64,000 nucleotides of DNA. Origin: Pelomonas sp. Root405. Lineage in GTDB: Bacteria; Pseudomonadota; Gammaproteobacteria; Burkholderiales; Burkholderiaceae_C. The stretch is from assembly GCF_001425165.1 (NCBI RefSeq), contig NZ_LMDU01000014.1, positions 503,056 through 567,055 on the forward strand. Reading direction: 5' to 3'. A model generated the notes under the pieces. That model worked only from the letters and a program-made list of their open reading frames with translations. It did not search any database and was not told the DNA's origin. Made by a program: the position numbers and the translations under genes. Positions 7,979 to 18,029 of this stretch are shown piece by piece; within the stretch, counting starts at the first letter, position 1, and the number at the start of each line of letters is the position of its first letter.

Positions 7979-8824
7979 CTACTCGCGTGGACGGAAGGTG
8001 AGGATCAGCACCGACGGCACGCGGCCGTCGACATCGCGCGGCAGTGTCTCGGCCTTCTCGATGGCACGCAGCACCGCGCGGTCCCATTCGCCGTCGCCAC
8101 TGGGCTTGAGCAACTGGGCACCGTGGATGCGGCCATCGGGGCCAAGGGTCACCTTGACCTCGGCGGTCGGATTGGCGGCACTTTCTTCCGAGTAAATGAT
8201 GAGCGGGCGGATCTTGGCCTTGATGCGGCCGGCATAGCCCGCTGAAGGCGCAGAGTTCTGGGCCGCCGCACCTGTGGAGCCCGGTGTGCCGCCGGCCATG
8301 CCCTGGATGCGGCGCAGGTTCTCCTGGCGCAGCGCCTCGCGGCGAGCGTCGGCTTCCTTGGTTTCCCTCGCCGCCTTGGCGTCCTTCGCCTTCTTGCGGT
8401 CCTGCTCTTCCTTCTCGGCCTTCTCTTTGGCGAGCTTGTCTTTGGCCGCTTTGTCCTTGGCGGCCTTGTCGCGCTCGCGTTTCTCGGCGTCCTCGCGGGC
8501 CTTCTCTTCCTTCAGCTTCTTCGCCTTGGCGATGGCGATCTCCGCTTCACGTTGCTCGGCGGCGGCTTCCTCGCCGGCACGCTGCTGGGCGCGCGTGTCG
8601 GGCTTGGGCGCCTCGGGCTCGGGTTCGGGCGGCGCTTCTTCGAGCGGTGCGGCCACCTGGGGCACGGCCGACCACAATTCGGCCTCGAAGGCGGGTGACG
8701 AGTCGCTGCGCCAGTTCAGGCCATAGGTCAGCGCGAGGATCAGCAGGCCGTGCGCGCACAACGCAAACACGATGCCCCGGCCAAGGCCGGCGGCTTCGGG
8801 AGGACGCAGCGTGGCCGTGCTCAT
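7979..8824 (-). CDS. tolA: TolA, cell-envelope integrity protein
   Basis: TolA (281 residues) bridges the inner-membrane TolQR motor to the outer membrane and is needed for envelope constriction at division. One transmembrane helix (about 17-36) precedes a Pro/Glu segment. A long Lys/Ala/Glu-rich helical stalk (about 80-170, full of KEK/AKDK runs) follows, then a C-terminal TonB/TolA-like domain (YAGRIKAKIRPLIIY ... AEVKVTLGPDGRIHGAQL). It directly follows tolR. tolB and pal, which usually come next, are not here; the neighbour is the convergent receiver gene. Confidence 0.92.
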   Translation of the reverse strand: MSTATLRPPEAAGLGRGIVFALCAHGLLILALTYGLNWRSDSSPAFEAELWSAVPQVAAPLEEAPPEPEPEAPKPDTRAQQRAGEEAAAEQREAEIAIAKAKKLKEEKAREDAEKRERDKAAKDKAAKDKLAKEKAEKEEQDRKKAKDAKAARETKEADARREALRQENLRRIQGMAGGTPGSTGAAAQNSAPSAGYAGRIKAKIRPLIIYSEESAANPTAEVKVTLGPDGRIHGAQLLKPSGDGEWDRAVLRAIEKAETLPRDVDGRVPSVLILTFRPRE

Positions 8825-9262
<438 letters not shown>

Positions 9263-9263
9263 G

Positions 9264-9938
9264 TCAGTGCTGCGTCGCGTTGCGTTGCAGGATGTTGGAG
9301 AACTCTTCGATGAAGGTCTCCAGCGTGATCGCGCTGCGGTCGATCTGGCGCGCGAAGCGGTTATAGGCCAGCACGGCCGGGATGGCGGCGAACAAGCCGA
9401 TGGCCGTGGCCACCAGCGCTTCGGCGATGCCCGGCGCCACCGTCGCCAGCGTGACCTGCGTCAGATTGGACAGGCCGACGAAGGCATGCATGATTCCCCA
9501 GATGGTGCCGAACAGGCCCACGTAAGGCGACACGGAACCGACCGAGGCGAGGAAGGACAGGTTGTGCTCCATGGCGTCCAGCTCGCGGTGGAAGCTGGCG
9601 CGCATCGCGCGGCGGGCGGCGTCCAGCAAGGCACTCGGATCGGTCACGCGCTTCTCGCGCAGCTTCATGAACTCACGCATGCCGGACGCGAAGATGCGCT
9701 CCAGCGGTGCGGCGTCGGTGCGGTTGCCGACCGACTGGTAGAGATCGTTGAGGTTCTTGCCGCTCCAGAACTCCGCCTCGAAGGCGTCGTTGCGGCGCTT
9801 GATCTGGCCCAGGCCGATGAGCTTGCCGAATATGACGCTCCAGCTCGCCAGCGACACGAGCAGCAGGCCCGCGATGACGAGCTGCACCGCGAGGCTGGCA
9901 TGCAGGATCAGGGAGACGATGGACAGGTCTTGGTTCAT
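9264..9938 (-). CDS. tolQ: TolQ, Tol-Pal proton channel component
   Basis: This 224-residue MotA/TolQ/ExbB-family protein has three hydrophobic segments: an N-terminal helix (residues 8-32), then two in the C-terminal half. The segments GTIWGIMHAFVGLSNL and ALVATAIGLFAAIPAVLAYN are family signatures. It forms the proton channel with TolR. The start overlaps the ybgC stop by 4 bp, giving the order ybgC-tolQ-tolR-tolA. Confidence 0.93.
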   Translation of the reverse strand: MNQDLSIVSLILHASLAVQLVIAGLLLVSLASWSVIFGKLIGLGQIKRRNDAFEAEFWSGKNLNDLYQSVGNRTDAAPLERIFASGMREFMKLREKRVTDPSALLDAARRAMRASFHRELDAMEHNLSFLASVGSVSPYVGLFGTIWGIMHAFVGLSNLTQVTLATVAPGIAEALVATAIGLFAAIPAVLAYNRFARQIDRSAITLETFIEEFSNILQRNATQH

Positions 9939-10330
9939 GCGGTGATCGCCGAGATGACGGAGTCGGGCAGGCGTTGGGGTTTGAGGTCGCTGGCGCGCAC
10001 GCAGCCGATGCGGATCTCGCCCTCGGCCAACAACGTGTCACCACGCAGGGCGCGTTGACGCACGACCAAGCTGGCCTTGCCAGCCGGTTGCGGTTCGACG
10101 GTGACGGTCAGCAGGTCGTCGAGCCGTGCCGGCGCGGCATAGCGCAGGCTGGTGGCGGCGACAACGAAGATGAGGCCGGTGTCTTCGCGCAGCCGGTGCT
10201 GCTCGACGCCGGCCGCGCGCAGCCATTCCGTGCGGGCGCGCTCGAAGAACTTCAGGTAGTTGGCGTAGAAGACGATGCCGCCGGCATCGGTGTCTTCCCA
10301 GTAGACGCGGACCGGGAAATGAAAACTCAC
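9935..10330 (-). CDS. ybgC: YbgC-type acyl-CoA thioesterase (Tol-Pal associated)
   Basis: This 131-residue hot-dog-fold thioesterase hydrolyses short-chain acyl-CoAs and is the usual first gene of the tol-pal operon. The active-site motif is VYWEDTDAGGIVFYANYLKFFERARTEW (residues 9-36), with the catalytic Asp in the EDTD turn. It is coupled at both ends: 4-bp overlap with the aminotransferase upstream and with tolQ downstream. Confidence 0.92.
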   Translation of the reverse strand: MSFHFPVRVYWEDTDAGGIVFYANYLKFFERARTEWLRAAGVEQHRLREDTGLIFVVAATSLRYAAPARLDDLLTVTVEPQPAGKASLVVRQRALRGDTLLAEGEIRIGCVRASDLKPQRLPDSVISAITA

Positions 10331-11505
10331 GCCAGGACCTCGCGCAATCGAGCCACCGCTTCCTGCAGGTCCTCCATCGACGAGGCGAAGGACAGGCGCA
10401 TCCAGCGCTGCGGGGCGGCCAGACCGAAGTCGCGGCCCGGCGTCAGCGCCACCTGGGCGCGCTGCAGCAGCTCGTGGGCGAAGGTCCAGCTGTCGGCGTG
10501 GTGGCGGCTGATGTCCATCCAGGCATAGAAGGCGCCGTCCGGCGGCACTGGGACGGTGAGGCCCAGGTCGTTGAGGGCCGCCACGATGTAGTTTCGACGC
10601 TCGCGCAGCACCGCGCGACGGCGCTCGAACTCGGCGATGGACGCAGGCTCGAAGGCGGCCAGCGCCGCCATCTGCGCCAGCGTGGACGGGCAGATGTAGA
10701 GGTTCTGCGCCAGACGCTCGACTGCCGGCACCAGCGCCGGCGGCAGCACCAGCCAGCCCAGCCGCCAGCCCGTCATGCCAAAGTACTTGGAGAAGCTGTT
10801 GACCGAGACGATGTCGTCGCCCAGCGCGAGTGCACTGTGGCCGAAGTGTTCTTCGTAGCTCAGCGGCAGATAGATCTCGTCGACGACGGTGACGCCGCCT
10901 TGGCCGCGCACGAAGCCGGCGATGTCGGCCAGCACTTCCGGCGCGATGGAGGTGCCGGTCGGGTTGCTGGGCGAAGCGAGCAGCACACCACGCGTGGCCG
11001 GCGTCCAGGCGGCACGCACCTGGCTGGCGCCGAGCTGGAAGCGCTCCGCAGCGCCGGTGGGCAGCAGGCGCGGTGTCGCGTCCGCGGCCGTCACGAAGTG
11101 GCGGTTGCAGGGGTAGCAGGGGTCGGGCATCAGCACCTCGTCGCCCCGCTCGAACAGGGCGAGGCAGGCGAGTTGCAAGCCGGCCGACGCGCCGGCCGTG
11201 ATGGCGATGCGATCAGCTGCGATGGCCAGGCCGAAGCGCTGGGCGTACCAGCGAGAGATGGCCTCGCGCAACGCCGGCTGGCCGAGGGCATCGGTGTAGG
11301 GCGTGGGGTCTTGCGCCACCCGGGCAACCGCCTCGCGCACGGCAGGCGCGGCGCCGAAGTCCGGCTCGCCGACGTTCAGGCGGATCATGCGCCGGCCGCC
11401 CTGCGCGGGGTCGCACAGCGGCCCGGCCGCCATGTGCGCCGCTGCCTTGGCCAGTTCCATCACGTAGAAGGGCTCGATGCGGTCGAGCCGGGACGCCAGT
11501 TTCAT
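10327..11505 (-). CDS. PLP-dependent class I/II aminotransferase (AspC family)
   Basis: This 392-residue cytosolic fold-type I aminotransferase has the PLP-lysine motif SVNSFSKYFGMTGWRLGWLV (Lys about 238), the DPCYP and SPSNPTG motifs, and a C-terminal substrate Arg in MRLSF. Its substrate is not shown by the sequence; relatives in Burkholderiales are annotated as aspartate or succinyldiaminopimelate-type aminotransferases. It lies 12 bp after nusB and overlaps ybgC, so it may be read with the tol genes. Confidence 0.87.
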   Translation of the reverse strand: MKLASRLDRIEPFYVMELAKAAAHMAAGPLCDPAQGGRRMIRLNVGEPDFGAAPAVREAVARVAQDPTPYTDALGQPALREAISRWYAQRFGLAIAADRIAITAGASAGLQLACLALFERGDEVLMPDPCYPCNRHFVTAADATPRLLPTGAAERFQLGASQVRAAWTPATRGVLLASPSNPTGTSIAPEVLADIAGFVRGQGGVTVVDEIYLPLSYEEHFGHSALALGDDIVSVNSFSKYFGMTGWRLGWLVLPPALVPAVERLAQNLYICPSTLAQMAALAAFEPASIAEFERRRAVLRERRNYIVAALNDLGLTVPVPPDGAFYAWMDISRHHADSWTFAHELLQRAQVALTPGRDFGLAAPQRWMRLSFASSMEDLQEAVARLREVLA

Positions 11506-11517
11506 CGGCTGCCGTGT

Positions 11518-12021
11518 CTAGCGCTTTGCAGCGACCTCGTTAGGGCGCAGATCGCCGGCGGCACGGTCCAGCACGCCATTGACGTACTTGTGGCCGTCGG
11601 TGCCGCCAAAGGACTTGGCCAGCTCGACCGCTTCGTTGATGGCCACGCGGTAGGGAATGTCGACGCAGTGCTTAAGCTCGTACGCGCCGATCATCAGGAT
11701 GGCGTGCTCGATGGGCGAGAGTTCCGTCGTCTTGCGATCGACGTGTCGCGACAGGATGGCATCGAGGTCGGCCGCTTCGTTGACGCAGCCTGACAGCAGC
11801 GCGTCGTAGTGCTTGACGTCGAGCTTGGCATAGCCTTCCTGCTCACGGCCCAGGGCCGTGATCGCACCGATGTCTTCGCCGGTCAACAGCCACTGGTAGA
11901 GGCCTTGCACCGCGGCTTCACGCGAGCGGCGGCGCGCCGATTTGGTGGGGGCGCGCCTGGCTCCAGCGGCGTTTCCGGGCTTGCCGGCCGTCTTGGTGGC
12001 GGTCTTCTGGGGTGCGTTCAC
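11518..12021 (-). CDS. nusB: NusB, transcription antitermination factor
   Basis: This 167-residue RNA-binding protein joins the NusB-NusE (S10) antitermination complex at rRNA boxA. A basic, poorly conserved N-terminal extension (about 35 residues, Lys/Ala/Arg) precedes the NusB fold: [16 protein letters not shown], then [15 protein letters not shown] and [28 protein letters not shown]. Its start overlaps the ribH stop by 4 bp, the standard ribH-nusB arrangement. Confidence 0.94.
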   Translation of the reverse strand: MNAPQKTATKTAGKPGNAAGARRAPTKSARRRSREAAVQGLYQWLLTGEDIGAITALGREQEGYAKLDVKHYDALLSGCVNEAADLDAILSRHVDRKTTELSPIEHAILMIGAYELKHCVDIPYRVAINEAVELAKSFGGTDGHKYVNGVLDRAAGDLRPNEVAAKR

Positions 12022-12491
12022 TCGATCTCTTTCAACAGATTGGCCATCTCGACGGCGACACGCGCGGCGTCACGGCCCTTGGGCTCGACGCGGGCCCAGG
12101 CCTGGGCCTCGTTCTCGACGGTCAGGATGGCGTTGGCGATGGGGATGCCATGGTCCAGCCCGACACGCGTCACCGCCGAGCCGCTCTCGTTGGCAACCAG
12201 CTCGAAGTGGTAGGTCTCGCCGCGGATGATGCAGCCCAGGGCGATGAGGGCGTCGTAGTCATCGCTTTCGGCCAGCACCTGCAGGGCCAGCGGCACCTCC
12301 AGCGCACCCGGCACGGTGACGTGGCGGATGGCCTCGGCCGGCACGCCCAACACCGACAGCTCGGCCAAGCAGGCGCTGGCCAGCGCCGAGGTGATGGAGT
12401 CGTTGAAGCGCGCCTGCACGATGGCGACGCTCAGCTCGCTGCCGTCGAGTACGCCCTCGGCGCTGGGCAGGGCTTGTTCGGAATCTTGCAT
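12018..12491 (-). CDS. ribH: RibH, 6,7-dimethyl-8-ribityllumazine synthase
   Basis: This 157-residue lumazine synthase condenses 5-amino-6-ribitylaminouracil with 3,4-dihydroxybutanone 4-phosphate, the penultimate step of riboflavin synthesis. Signatures are the substrate loop [32 protein letters not shown] with the catalytic His, and a C-terminal helix. It lies 19 bp after ribB and overlaps nusB. Confidence 0.94.
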   Translation of the reverse strand: MQDSEQALPSAEGVLDGSELSVAIVQARFNDSITSALASACLAELSVLGVPAEAIRHVTVPGALEVPLALQVLAESDDYDALIALGCIIRGETYHFELVANESGSAVTRVGLDHGIPIANAILTVENEAQAWARVEPKGRDAARVAVEMANLLKEIE

Positions 12492-12510
12492 TGCGTGTGC
12501 CTCTTGAGGT

Positions 12511-13608
12511 TCAGCAGAGGGGAGGGGCGACGAAGGCCGTCACCTCGAGACCATAGCCGGTCATGCTGGGCATGCGGCGCGGGCTGCCGAGCAGCTTCAT
12601 GCGATGCACGCCCAGGGCCTTCAGGATCTGCGCGCCGACACCGTAGGTGCGCAGGTCCATCGCGCCCTTGGGCGCCGGCGCGGGTTCGCAAGACTGCACG
12701 CGCGCCAGCACGCTGGCGGCATCCTCGCCACAGTTCAGCAGCACGGCCACCCCGGACGGGCTGGCCTGGATGGCGGCAAGCGCGGCGGGCAGCGCCCAGG
12801 AATGGCCGCAGGGACCGGCTTCCAGCAAGTCCATGACCGACAACGGTTCGTGAACGCGCACCAGCACTTCGTCCTCTGGCGTCCACTGACCATGGCTGAG
12901 GGCGAGGTGGGCGGCGCCGGTGCGGTCGGTGAAGACCTGGCAGTCGAACTCGCCCTGTGCCGTGTTCAGGCGCCGCTGGGTGACGCGGGTGATCAGGCTT
13001 TCATGGCGGCTGCGGTATTCGATGAGATCGGCGATGGTGCCGATCTTCAGGCCGTGCTCCGCGGCGAAGACCTCCAGGTCCGGCAGCCGCGCCATGCTGC
13101 CGTCGTCTTTCATGATCTCGCAGATGACCGAGGTGCTGGACAGGCCCGCCATGCGCGCCAGATCGCACCCCGCTTCGGTATGGCCGGCGCGCATCAGCAC
13201 GCCGCCCTCCTGGGCCTGCAACGGAAAGATGTGGCCGGGCTGCACCAGGTCGCTGGCCTTGGCATCGGCGGCGACGGCGGCCTGCACGGTGCGGGCGCGG
13301 TCAGCGGCGGAGATGCCGGTGGTGACACCGGTAGCAGCCTCGATGGACACGGTGAAGGCGGTGCCGTGCTGGGTGCCATTGCGACGCGTCATCGGCGGTA
13401 GCTGCAGGCGCTCGCAATGCTCGCGCGTGAGCGTCAGGCAGATCAGACCGCGGCCGTGCTTGGCCATGAAGTTGATGGCCTCCGGTGTCACGAGGTCGGC
13501 GGCAAGGACGAGATCGCCCTCGTTCTCACGATCTTCCTCGTCGACCAGGATGACCATGCGGCCAGCAGCCAACTCGGCCACCAACTCGGGAATGGGGGAG
13601 ATGGGCAT
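12511..13608 (-). CDS. ribB: RibB (DHBP synthase) fused to a degenerate GTP cyclohydrolase II-like domain
   Basis: This 365-residue protein has a complete 3,4-dihydroxy-2-butanone 4-phosphate synthase domain at residues 1-205: [28 protein letters not shown], and [14 protein letters not shown]. The C-terminal half (about 206-365) has the RibA fold but lacks the zinc cysteines of active GTP cyclohydrolase II. Only [11 protein letters not shown] stands where the C-x-x-x-x-x-x-x-x-x-x-C-x-C region should be. This matches RibBX-type hybrids rather than true RibBA, so a separate RibA is expected elsewhere in the genome. It lies 24 bp after ribD. Confidence 0.9.
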   Translation of the reverse strand: MPISPIPELVAELAAGRMVILVDEEDRENEGDLVLAADLVTPEAINFMAKHGRGLICLTLTREHCERLQLPPMTRRNGTQHGTAFTVSIEAATGVTTGISAADRARTVQAAVAADAKASDLVQPGHIFPLQAQEGGVLMRAGHTEAGCDLARMAGLSSTSVICEIMKDDGSMARLPDLEVFAAEHGLKIGTIADLIEYRSRHESLITRVTQRRLNTAQGEFDCQVFTDRTGAAHLALSHGQWTPEDEVLVRVHEPLSVMDLLEAGPCGHSWALPAALAAIQASPSGVAVLLNCGEDAASVLARVQSCEPAPAPKGAMDLRTYGVGAQILKALGVHRMKLLGSPRRMPSMTGYGLEVTAFVAPPLC

Positions 13609-13632
13609 AGCCGGCGATTGTAGGTGGCGACC

Positions 13633-14664
13633 CTAGGTTGGACGCAGGCGAAGGCGCAGATCTTGGCCGACGGGTGTGGCCTCGACGAGGCGCCAGCGGC
13701 GAGCGTCACCAAGCTGGGCCAAGGGTGCGAGCAGGGCCAACGGGCGACCTTCGCCCACCAACATGGGCGCCTGGTAGATCAGAAGCTCATCGACCAGGGC
13801 GGCGTTCAGGAAGGCGCCCGACAGCGTCGGTCCGGCTTCGACATGCAGTTCGTTGATGCCGTCGGCGCCGAGTTCGGCCAGCAGCCTAGTCAGGTCTGCG
13901 CGGCCAGAGCCAATGACACGGGCCTCGCCGGGCGCCTGCAGGATGCGCGCTGAGGCGGGCATGCGGCCCCGTGGGTCCAGCACGATGCGCAAAGGCTGTG
14001 TGGCTGTCGGCACCAGGCGCACATCCAGGCGCGGGTCGTCGGCCAACACGGTACCGATGCCCGTCAGCACGGCGCCGGCGCGCTTGCGCCAGGCATGGCC
14101 GTCGGTGCGAGCAGCCTCGCCGGTGATCCATTGGCTGCGGCCGTCGGGCAGGGCCGTGCGGCCGTCGAGCGAGATCGCCGACTTCAGCCGCACGAAGGGG
14201 CGGCCGCGTTGCATGCGCGAGAAGAAGCCGATGTTGAGCTCGCGTGAGGCATCTGCGGCCGCTGAGTCTGCGAGTTCCACCTGGATGCCAGCGCCTGCCA
14301 GGCGACGCAAGCCTTGTCCGGCGACCTGGGGGTTCGGATCTTCGACGGCCGCAATGACGCGGGCGATGCCGGCACTGATCAAGGCGTCGCAGCAGGGTGG
14401 CGTGCGACCGTGGTGGGAGCAGGGTTCCAGCGTGACGATGGTTGTTGCGCCGCGGACGTCGTGGCCGCGCGCCGCAGCGTCTCGCAAGGCCATCACTTCG
14501 GCATGCGCTTGCCCGGCCGCCTGGGTATGGCCCGCACCGAGTTCGCTGCCGTCGGCGGCGAGGATGACGCAGCCGACGCGGGGGTTGGGGTCGCTGAGGC
14601 CGATGGCCTGTTCAGCCAATGACAGCGCTCGGCGTAGCGCCGCCGCGATTGCAGGCGAATTCAT
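13633..14664 (-). CDS. ribD: RibD, bifunctional pyrimidine deaminase/reductase
   Basis: This 343-residue enzyme carries out two early riboflavin steps, deaminating and then reducing the ribosylamino-pyrimidine. The N-terminal deaminase zinc site is HAEVMAL plus EPCSHHGRTPPCCDALI. The C-terminal reductase (about 150-343) has KSAISLDGRTALPDGRSQWITG and the NADPH region around ELHVEAGPTLSGAFLNAAL. It starts the ribD-ribB-ribH-nusB unit. ribE (riboflavin synthase), often between ribD and ribB, is absent here. Confidence 0.93.
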   Translation of the reverse strand: MNSPAIAAALRRALSLAEQAIGLSDPNPRVGCVILAADGSELGAGHTQAAGQAHAEVMALRDAAARGHDVRGATTIVTLEPCSHHGRTPPCCDALISAGIARVIAAVEDPNPQVAGQGLRRLAGAGIQVELADSAAADASRELNIGFFSRMQRGRPFVRLKSAISLDGRTALPDGRSQWITGEAARTDGHAWRKRAGAVLTGIGTVLADDPRLDVRLVPTATQPLRIVLDPRGRMPASARILQAPGEARVIGSGRADLTRLLAELGADGINELHVEAGPTLSGAFLNAALVDELLIYQAPMLVGEGRPLALLAPLAQLGDARRWRLVEATPVGQDLRLRLRPT

Positions 14665-14684
14665 GCCGGCAGTCTAGCGAGCGG

Positions 14685-15992
14685 TCAGGGCTGCAGTTGG
14701 ACGGTCGAGTAGTCGGCGAACACGCCCGTGCTCAAGTTGACTGCGGGGGCAGTGGGGCAGCTCACGTCGCCTTTGACCACGAGGAAGTTCTGGCGGGGCA
14801 GTGAGCCGGTGACCTGCGCGTAGGTCGCGGGATGCTCGAAGTTGTCCCACACCAGTCGGTCATTCACGAAAAGGCTGCCGTTGCCGTTGTAGTCGGCGCT
14901 GTATCGGCAAACGCGGTAGTCGCTTGCGGTCGTTCCGATGCTCAAGCCGGTGATTTGCAGGCTGCCAGACCAAGTAGGCACCGTGGCGGCGGCCGGAAAG
15001 ACGACGCAGCTGTAGTTGACGAAGGGCTGCGTTGCAGGGGATGTGCCGGGGGCGTCGTCAAAGCATTGGTACGACGTCGGCGCCACCACCGTGACCGGGT
15101 CCATGACCACGTTGCCGTTCGCATCCCTGACAAATTGACCGTTGGAGAGCTGCGGGACCGTGTAGGTGCCGCCGGTGATGGTCAGGTCGAGCGGCAGCGC
15201 GGTTGCTTCGGGCGCAGCGGGATTGGCAGGATTGGTGCTGGAGAAGTTGATCGTGCCGCTGACCAGAAAGCCCAGCGCGTTGGTGCATCCGGCGGCCGCG
15301 ACGTTGCTCAACGTCAAAGCCGTAGCCGGGGCGATGGAACAAAGCTGGGTCACAAAGCCGGTGACGTTGCTGAACACCCACACGTTATTGGCGAGCCCGC
15401 TCGGACGAAAGGCGCTCGTCTTGTTGCCAAGGTCGGCGGCACCCGACGGAATGGCCGCATGCCTGTCCTGCGGCTGGCGAATGCCACCAGGCGGCGGGGC
15501 GATGCTGAGCGCGCCGGAAAATGCCGGTTCGACGCGCGCGACGAGCGTGGACAGCTCGAGGGACTGCGACCCGTCTGTCGACTTGGCGGCGCGGTCCTTC
15601 CAGGTGACGGTGACCTGAACCGATTTAGCCGAGATCTCGCGGCCCGCCGTCAATTGGCTGACGTTTCGCGAGATGGCGAACGTGGTGTTGGAGTCGGGCA
15701 CAGTTTCAGACCAGGCATCCGACCCGATGTCGTTTTCATAATCAAACTCGGCGGTGTTGGCCGGGTTTGGCTTTGTCAACGTGTAGAACGAGCGCACCTG
15801 CGCCAGGTCTGCCTGGGCCAACCGCATGGCTTCGCTGCGCTGCTTGGCAACGTCTCCGCTGCGGCGAAGGTTACCCATCAGCGTGACGAGCGCGACCATG
15901 CCGAAGGACATGACCATCAGCGCCACGAGCGCTTCGATCAATGTCACCCCGCGCTGGCGAGAGCGGCGAAGCGAGAACATGGCGGGCGTCAT
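14685..15992 (-). CDS. pilV: PilV-like minor pilin / pilus modification protein
   Basis: This 435-residue type IV minor pilin has the prepilin cleavage site and hydrophobic helix QRGVTLIEALVALMVMSFGMVALVTL at about residues 13-38, with Glu at +5 after the Gly. PilV proteins are usually 150-200 residues, so the C-terminal part is unusually long; it is Thr/Ser/Pro/Ala-rich and may be an adhesive or exported head. It is the last gene of the minor-pilin operon, 16 bp after pilX. Minor pilins prime pilus assembly and present PilY1, which is not in this window. Confidence 0.78.
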   Translation of the reverse strand: MTPAMFSLRRSRQRGVTLIEALVALMVMSFGMVALVTLMGNLRRSGDVAKQRSEAMRLAQADLAQVRSFYTLTKPNPANTAEFDYENDIGSDAWSETVPDSNTTFAISRNVSQLTAGREISAKSVQVTVTWKDRAAKSTDGSQSLELSTLVARVEPAFSGALSIAPPPGGIRQPQDRHAAIPSGAADLGNKTSAFRPSGLANNVWVFSNVTGFVTQLCSIAPATALTLSNVAAAGCTNALGFLVSGTINFSSTNPANPAAPEATALPLDLTITGGTYTVPQLSNGQFVRDANGNVVMDPVTVVAPTSYQCFDDAPGTSPATQPFVNYSCVVFPAAATVPTWSGSLQITGLSIGTTASDYRVCRYSADYNGNGSLFVNDRLVWDNFEHPATYAQVTGSLPRQNFLVVKGDVSCPTAPAVNLSTGVFADYSTVQLQP

Positions 15993-16008
15993 CGTTGCGG
16001 TCCGTTCT

Positions 16009-17310
16009 TCATCGGTTCAGCGGAGTCCAACCACCCGGCACGCGGACAAAGCTGCCCACCCTGTTGCGCAACTGGTCGGCAATGGCCGGCTGGTAGACGA
16101 TGTCCATGACGCCATCGGTGACCACATTGCCTTCCGCCAGCAACATGCCGACGATCATGGAGCCACCGCTCGCGTTGGTCCAGTTGACATGCCTGCCTGC
16201 CACGAGCATGCCATTCAATTGAAAGCCTCCACTGAGCGTGATGTCACGCTTGGCAATGATGACCATGGGGTCCGAAGCGCTGCCCAGTGTCTGACTGCTC
16301 TGAATGGCCATGTCACCGTCAACCCAAATGATTCGTTTGCCCGCTGTGTAGGCTGCTGCCAGCGTCGCTGTGCAGTCACCGTTGCAGGTCACTTGCCGCA
16401 AGGAGGGATGCTGGAGGTAGCGCGCCTTCGTGGAGCCCATAAACATCTGGAAGACATCCGGGGACATTGAAAGAGTGGTGTCGCCGGCGATGCGAGCCTG
16501 GCTTGGGGACGTTCCGGGCACGCTGCTGAGCCGGCTTTCATTGAACCCTGTGACAACCCCTCCAACGGCATAAAGCGATCCGGCTGAACGCGCGTCGGTG
16601 TTGTGCAAGCCCAGCCCCGTACCGCTAACCGTCACGTCGCCTTTCACGACAAGCGGCGCAGCCGGCGGGGAGCGCACGGCACTGACGAGTGCCACCAGTG
16701 TTTGGTGAGCGATCACGCCCTGTGCAGCCTTGCTGGTTAACTCTGCATTTGCACAAGCAGAGACGACACTGTCCGTACATCCAATGCTTCTTAGCAACAC
16801 GGTGCCGGCACCGGAGGGCAAACCAGGTTTGTCGGCCTTTTCAATTTGAATGCCGAAACTGGGTGTGATGCTTGTTCCCGCCGCCGGTGCCGGCGCAGCC
16901 CATGCGCCGATCGCTGGACAGCGGCATGTCCAGCCATTTCCGTTGCGAGTGCAGTCCGCCAGCGTCGCTTCGGTAGCGGGGACCGCGCCACTGTGTTTGA
17001 TGCTCCGGTCTGCTGCCGACATGCTCAAGTAGCGGTCGACAAAACGGGTCCCACCCGTGGCATCCGGCTCGCAACTCGCGTTGATGGCCTCGCCATTCAA
17101 TTGCGCGATGCCCCACTCAAGGCCAGCCTCGGCCGCTTCCTGAGCGACGCTCGCCCGGAAGTAACTGCCGGAGATGCGCTGCTCGAACATCATGGTGCGA
17201 TTGGCGTACGCGGCCAGCAGCGCCATGATGAGAAACAGCACCATGACGACGACAAGCGTTGCCGCACCACGCTGAGGTCTGACGCTTCGTGACAAGGAGA
17301 TCGCGCTCAC
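16009..17310 (-). CDS. pilX: PilX-like minor pilin
   Basis: This 433-residue protein has the PilX opening QRGAATLVVVMVLFLIMALLAAYANR, a hydrophobic helix followed by a family-typical AVAQEAAEAGLEWG-like stretch (ASVAQEAAEAGLEWG). The GTG start overlaps the pilW stop as GTGA. It is more than twice the length of typical PilX (about 180-200), with a large C-terminal domain rich in Gly/Ser/Val. It is inferred to act with PilV, PilW and FimT in pilus priming. Confidence 0.75.
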   Translation of the reverse strand: MSAISLSRSVRPQRGAATLVVVMVLFLIMALLAAYANRTMMFEQRISGSYFRASVAQEAAEAGLEWGIAQLNGEAINASCEPDATGGTRFVDRYLSMSAADRSIKHSGAVPATEATLADCTRNGNGWTCRCPAIGAWAAPAPAAGTSITPSFGIQIEKADKPGLPSGAGTVLLRSIGCTDSVVSACANAELTSKAAQGVIAHQTLVALVSAVRSPPAAPLVVKGDVTVSGTGLGLHNTDARSAGSLYAVGGVVTGFNESRLSSVPGTSPSQARIAGDTTLSMSPDVFQMFMGSTKARYLQHPSLRQVTCNGDCTATLAAAYTAGKRIIWVDGDMAIQSSQTLGSASDPMVIIAKRDITLSGGFQLNGMLVAGRHVNWTNASGGSMIVGMLLAEGNVVTDGVMDIVYQPAIADQLRNRVGSFVRVPGGWTPLNR

Positions 17311-18029
17311 GGGCAGGTTCCTGTGAGTTCGTCGGCGCGGATCCGCTCAACGCCCCTCAGGGTTCTGACGACGTTGGGGTCGTGATTAGCCTGACCCCTG
17401 ATCGTGAAAGACACGCTTCGCACTAGCTGTTGTGGCGGTGCGGGACATCCGGCCGTGGGGCATTCACAGAAGTCAGTCAAATCTGTTGCCTTGGTGGCAA
17501 CGTTGATGTCGAAGTCAACAATCTTGACTGATTCAGGATCGGTGATGGGCTGCCAATTACCTGTCCCGAGTTGCAGATACAGAACTTTGCTTCCCTTATC
17601 CCACTTGATGCCAAAAAAATCATTGCTCGACGGAATATCAGACTTATTGGTTGACGAGCGAGCGTAGCTATACATGAACTCTCGGCTGCCGGTGGTATCG
17701 CTTCTTGCGGTACTGGCATAGGGGCTGGCACTCGCGGCCCGCGCAGGCACTTCGAACGGCGTGCCAACGCCGCTGGCAGGTTGCCAAACAGAATACTGCG
17801 CCAAGCCCCGGTAACCAGCCCGTCGCATATCCTGCTGCAGTATGTCAACAGCCGTTCGCAGGTCTTGCTGAACCTGCACTTCGAGCATCAAGCGGCGGTG
17901 CTCGTTGATTTGGTTGACAGCCACCATCGAGGCGCCTGCGGCCACAATGAGCCCGATGGTGATTCCCACCATCAACTCGACGAGACTAAGGCCTCGCTGC
18001 GTGACCCGGCGACTTAACATTACACACAT
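17307..18029 (-). CDS. pilW: PilW-like minor pilin
   Basis: This roughly 240-residue minor pilin has the N-terminus RGLSLVELMVGITIGLIVAAGASMVAVNQ, including the prepilin site and Glu+5. I chose the ATG at 18029 (MCVMLSRR) because GGAGG lies 9 nt upstream; an ATG at 18020 that forms TAATG with the fimT stop is the alternative. The C-terminal part contains a CECPTAGCP cysteine pair. It is coupled to fimT upstream and pilX downstream. Confidence 0.8.
   Translation of the reverse strand: MCVMLSRRVTQRGLSLVELMVGITIGLIVAAGASMVAVNQINEHRRLMLEVQVQQDLRTAVDILQQDMRRAGYRGLAQYSVWQPASGVGTPFEVPARAASASPYASTARSDTTGSREFMYSYARSSTNKSDIPSSNDFFGIKWDKGSKVLYLQLGTGNWQPITDPESVKIVDFDINVATKATDLTDFCECPTAGCPAPPQQLVRSVSFTIRGQANHDPNVVRTLRGVERIRADELTGTCP

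Noticed and set aside
13609-14684. Possible FMN riboswitch before the rib genes
   Set aside because: The spaces before ribD and ribB are about 20 bp and hold no conserved FMN-aptamer elements.
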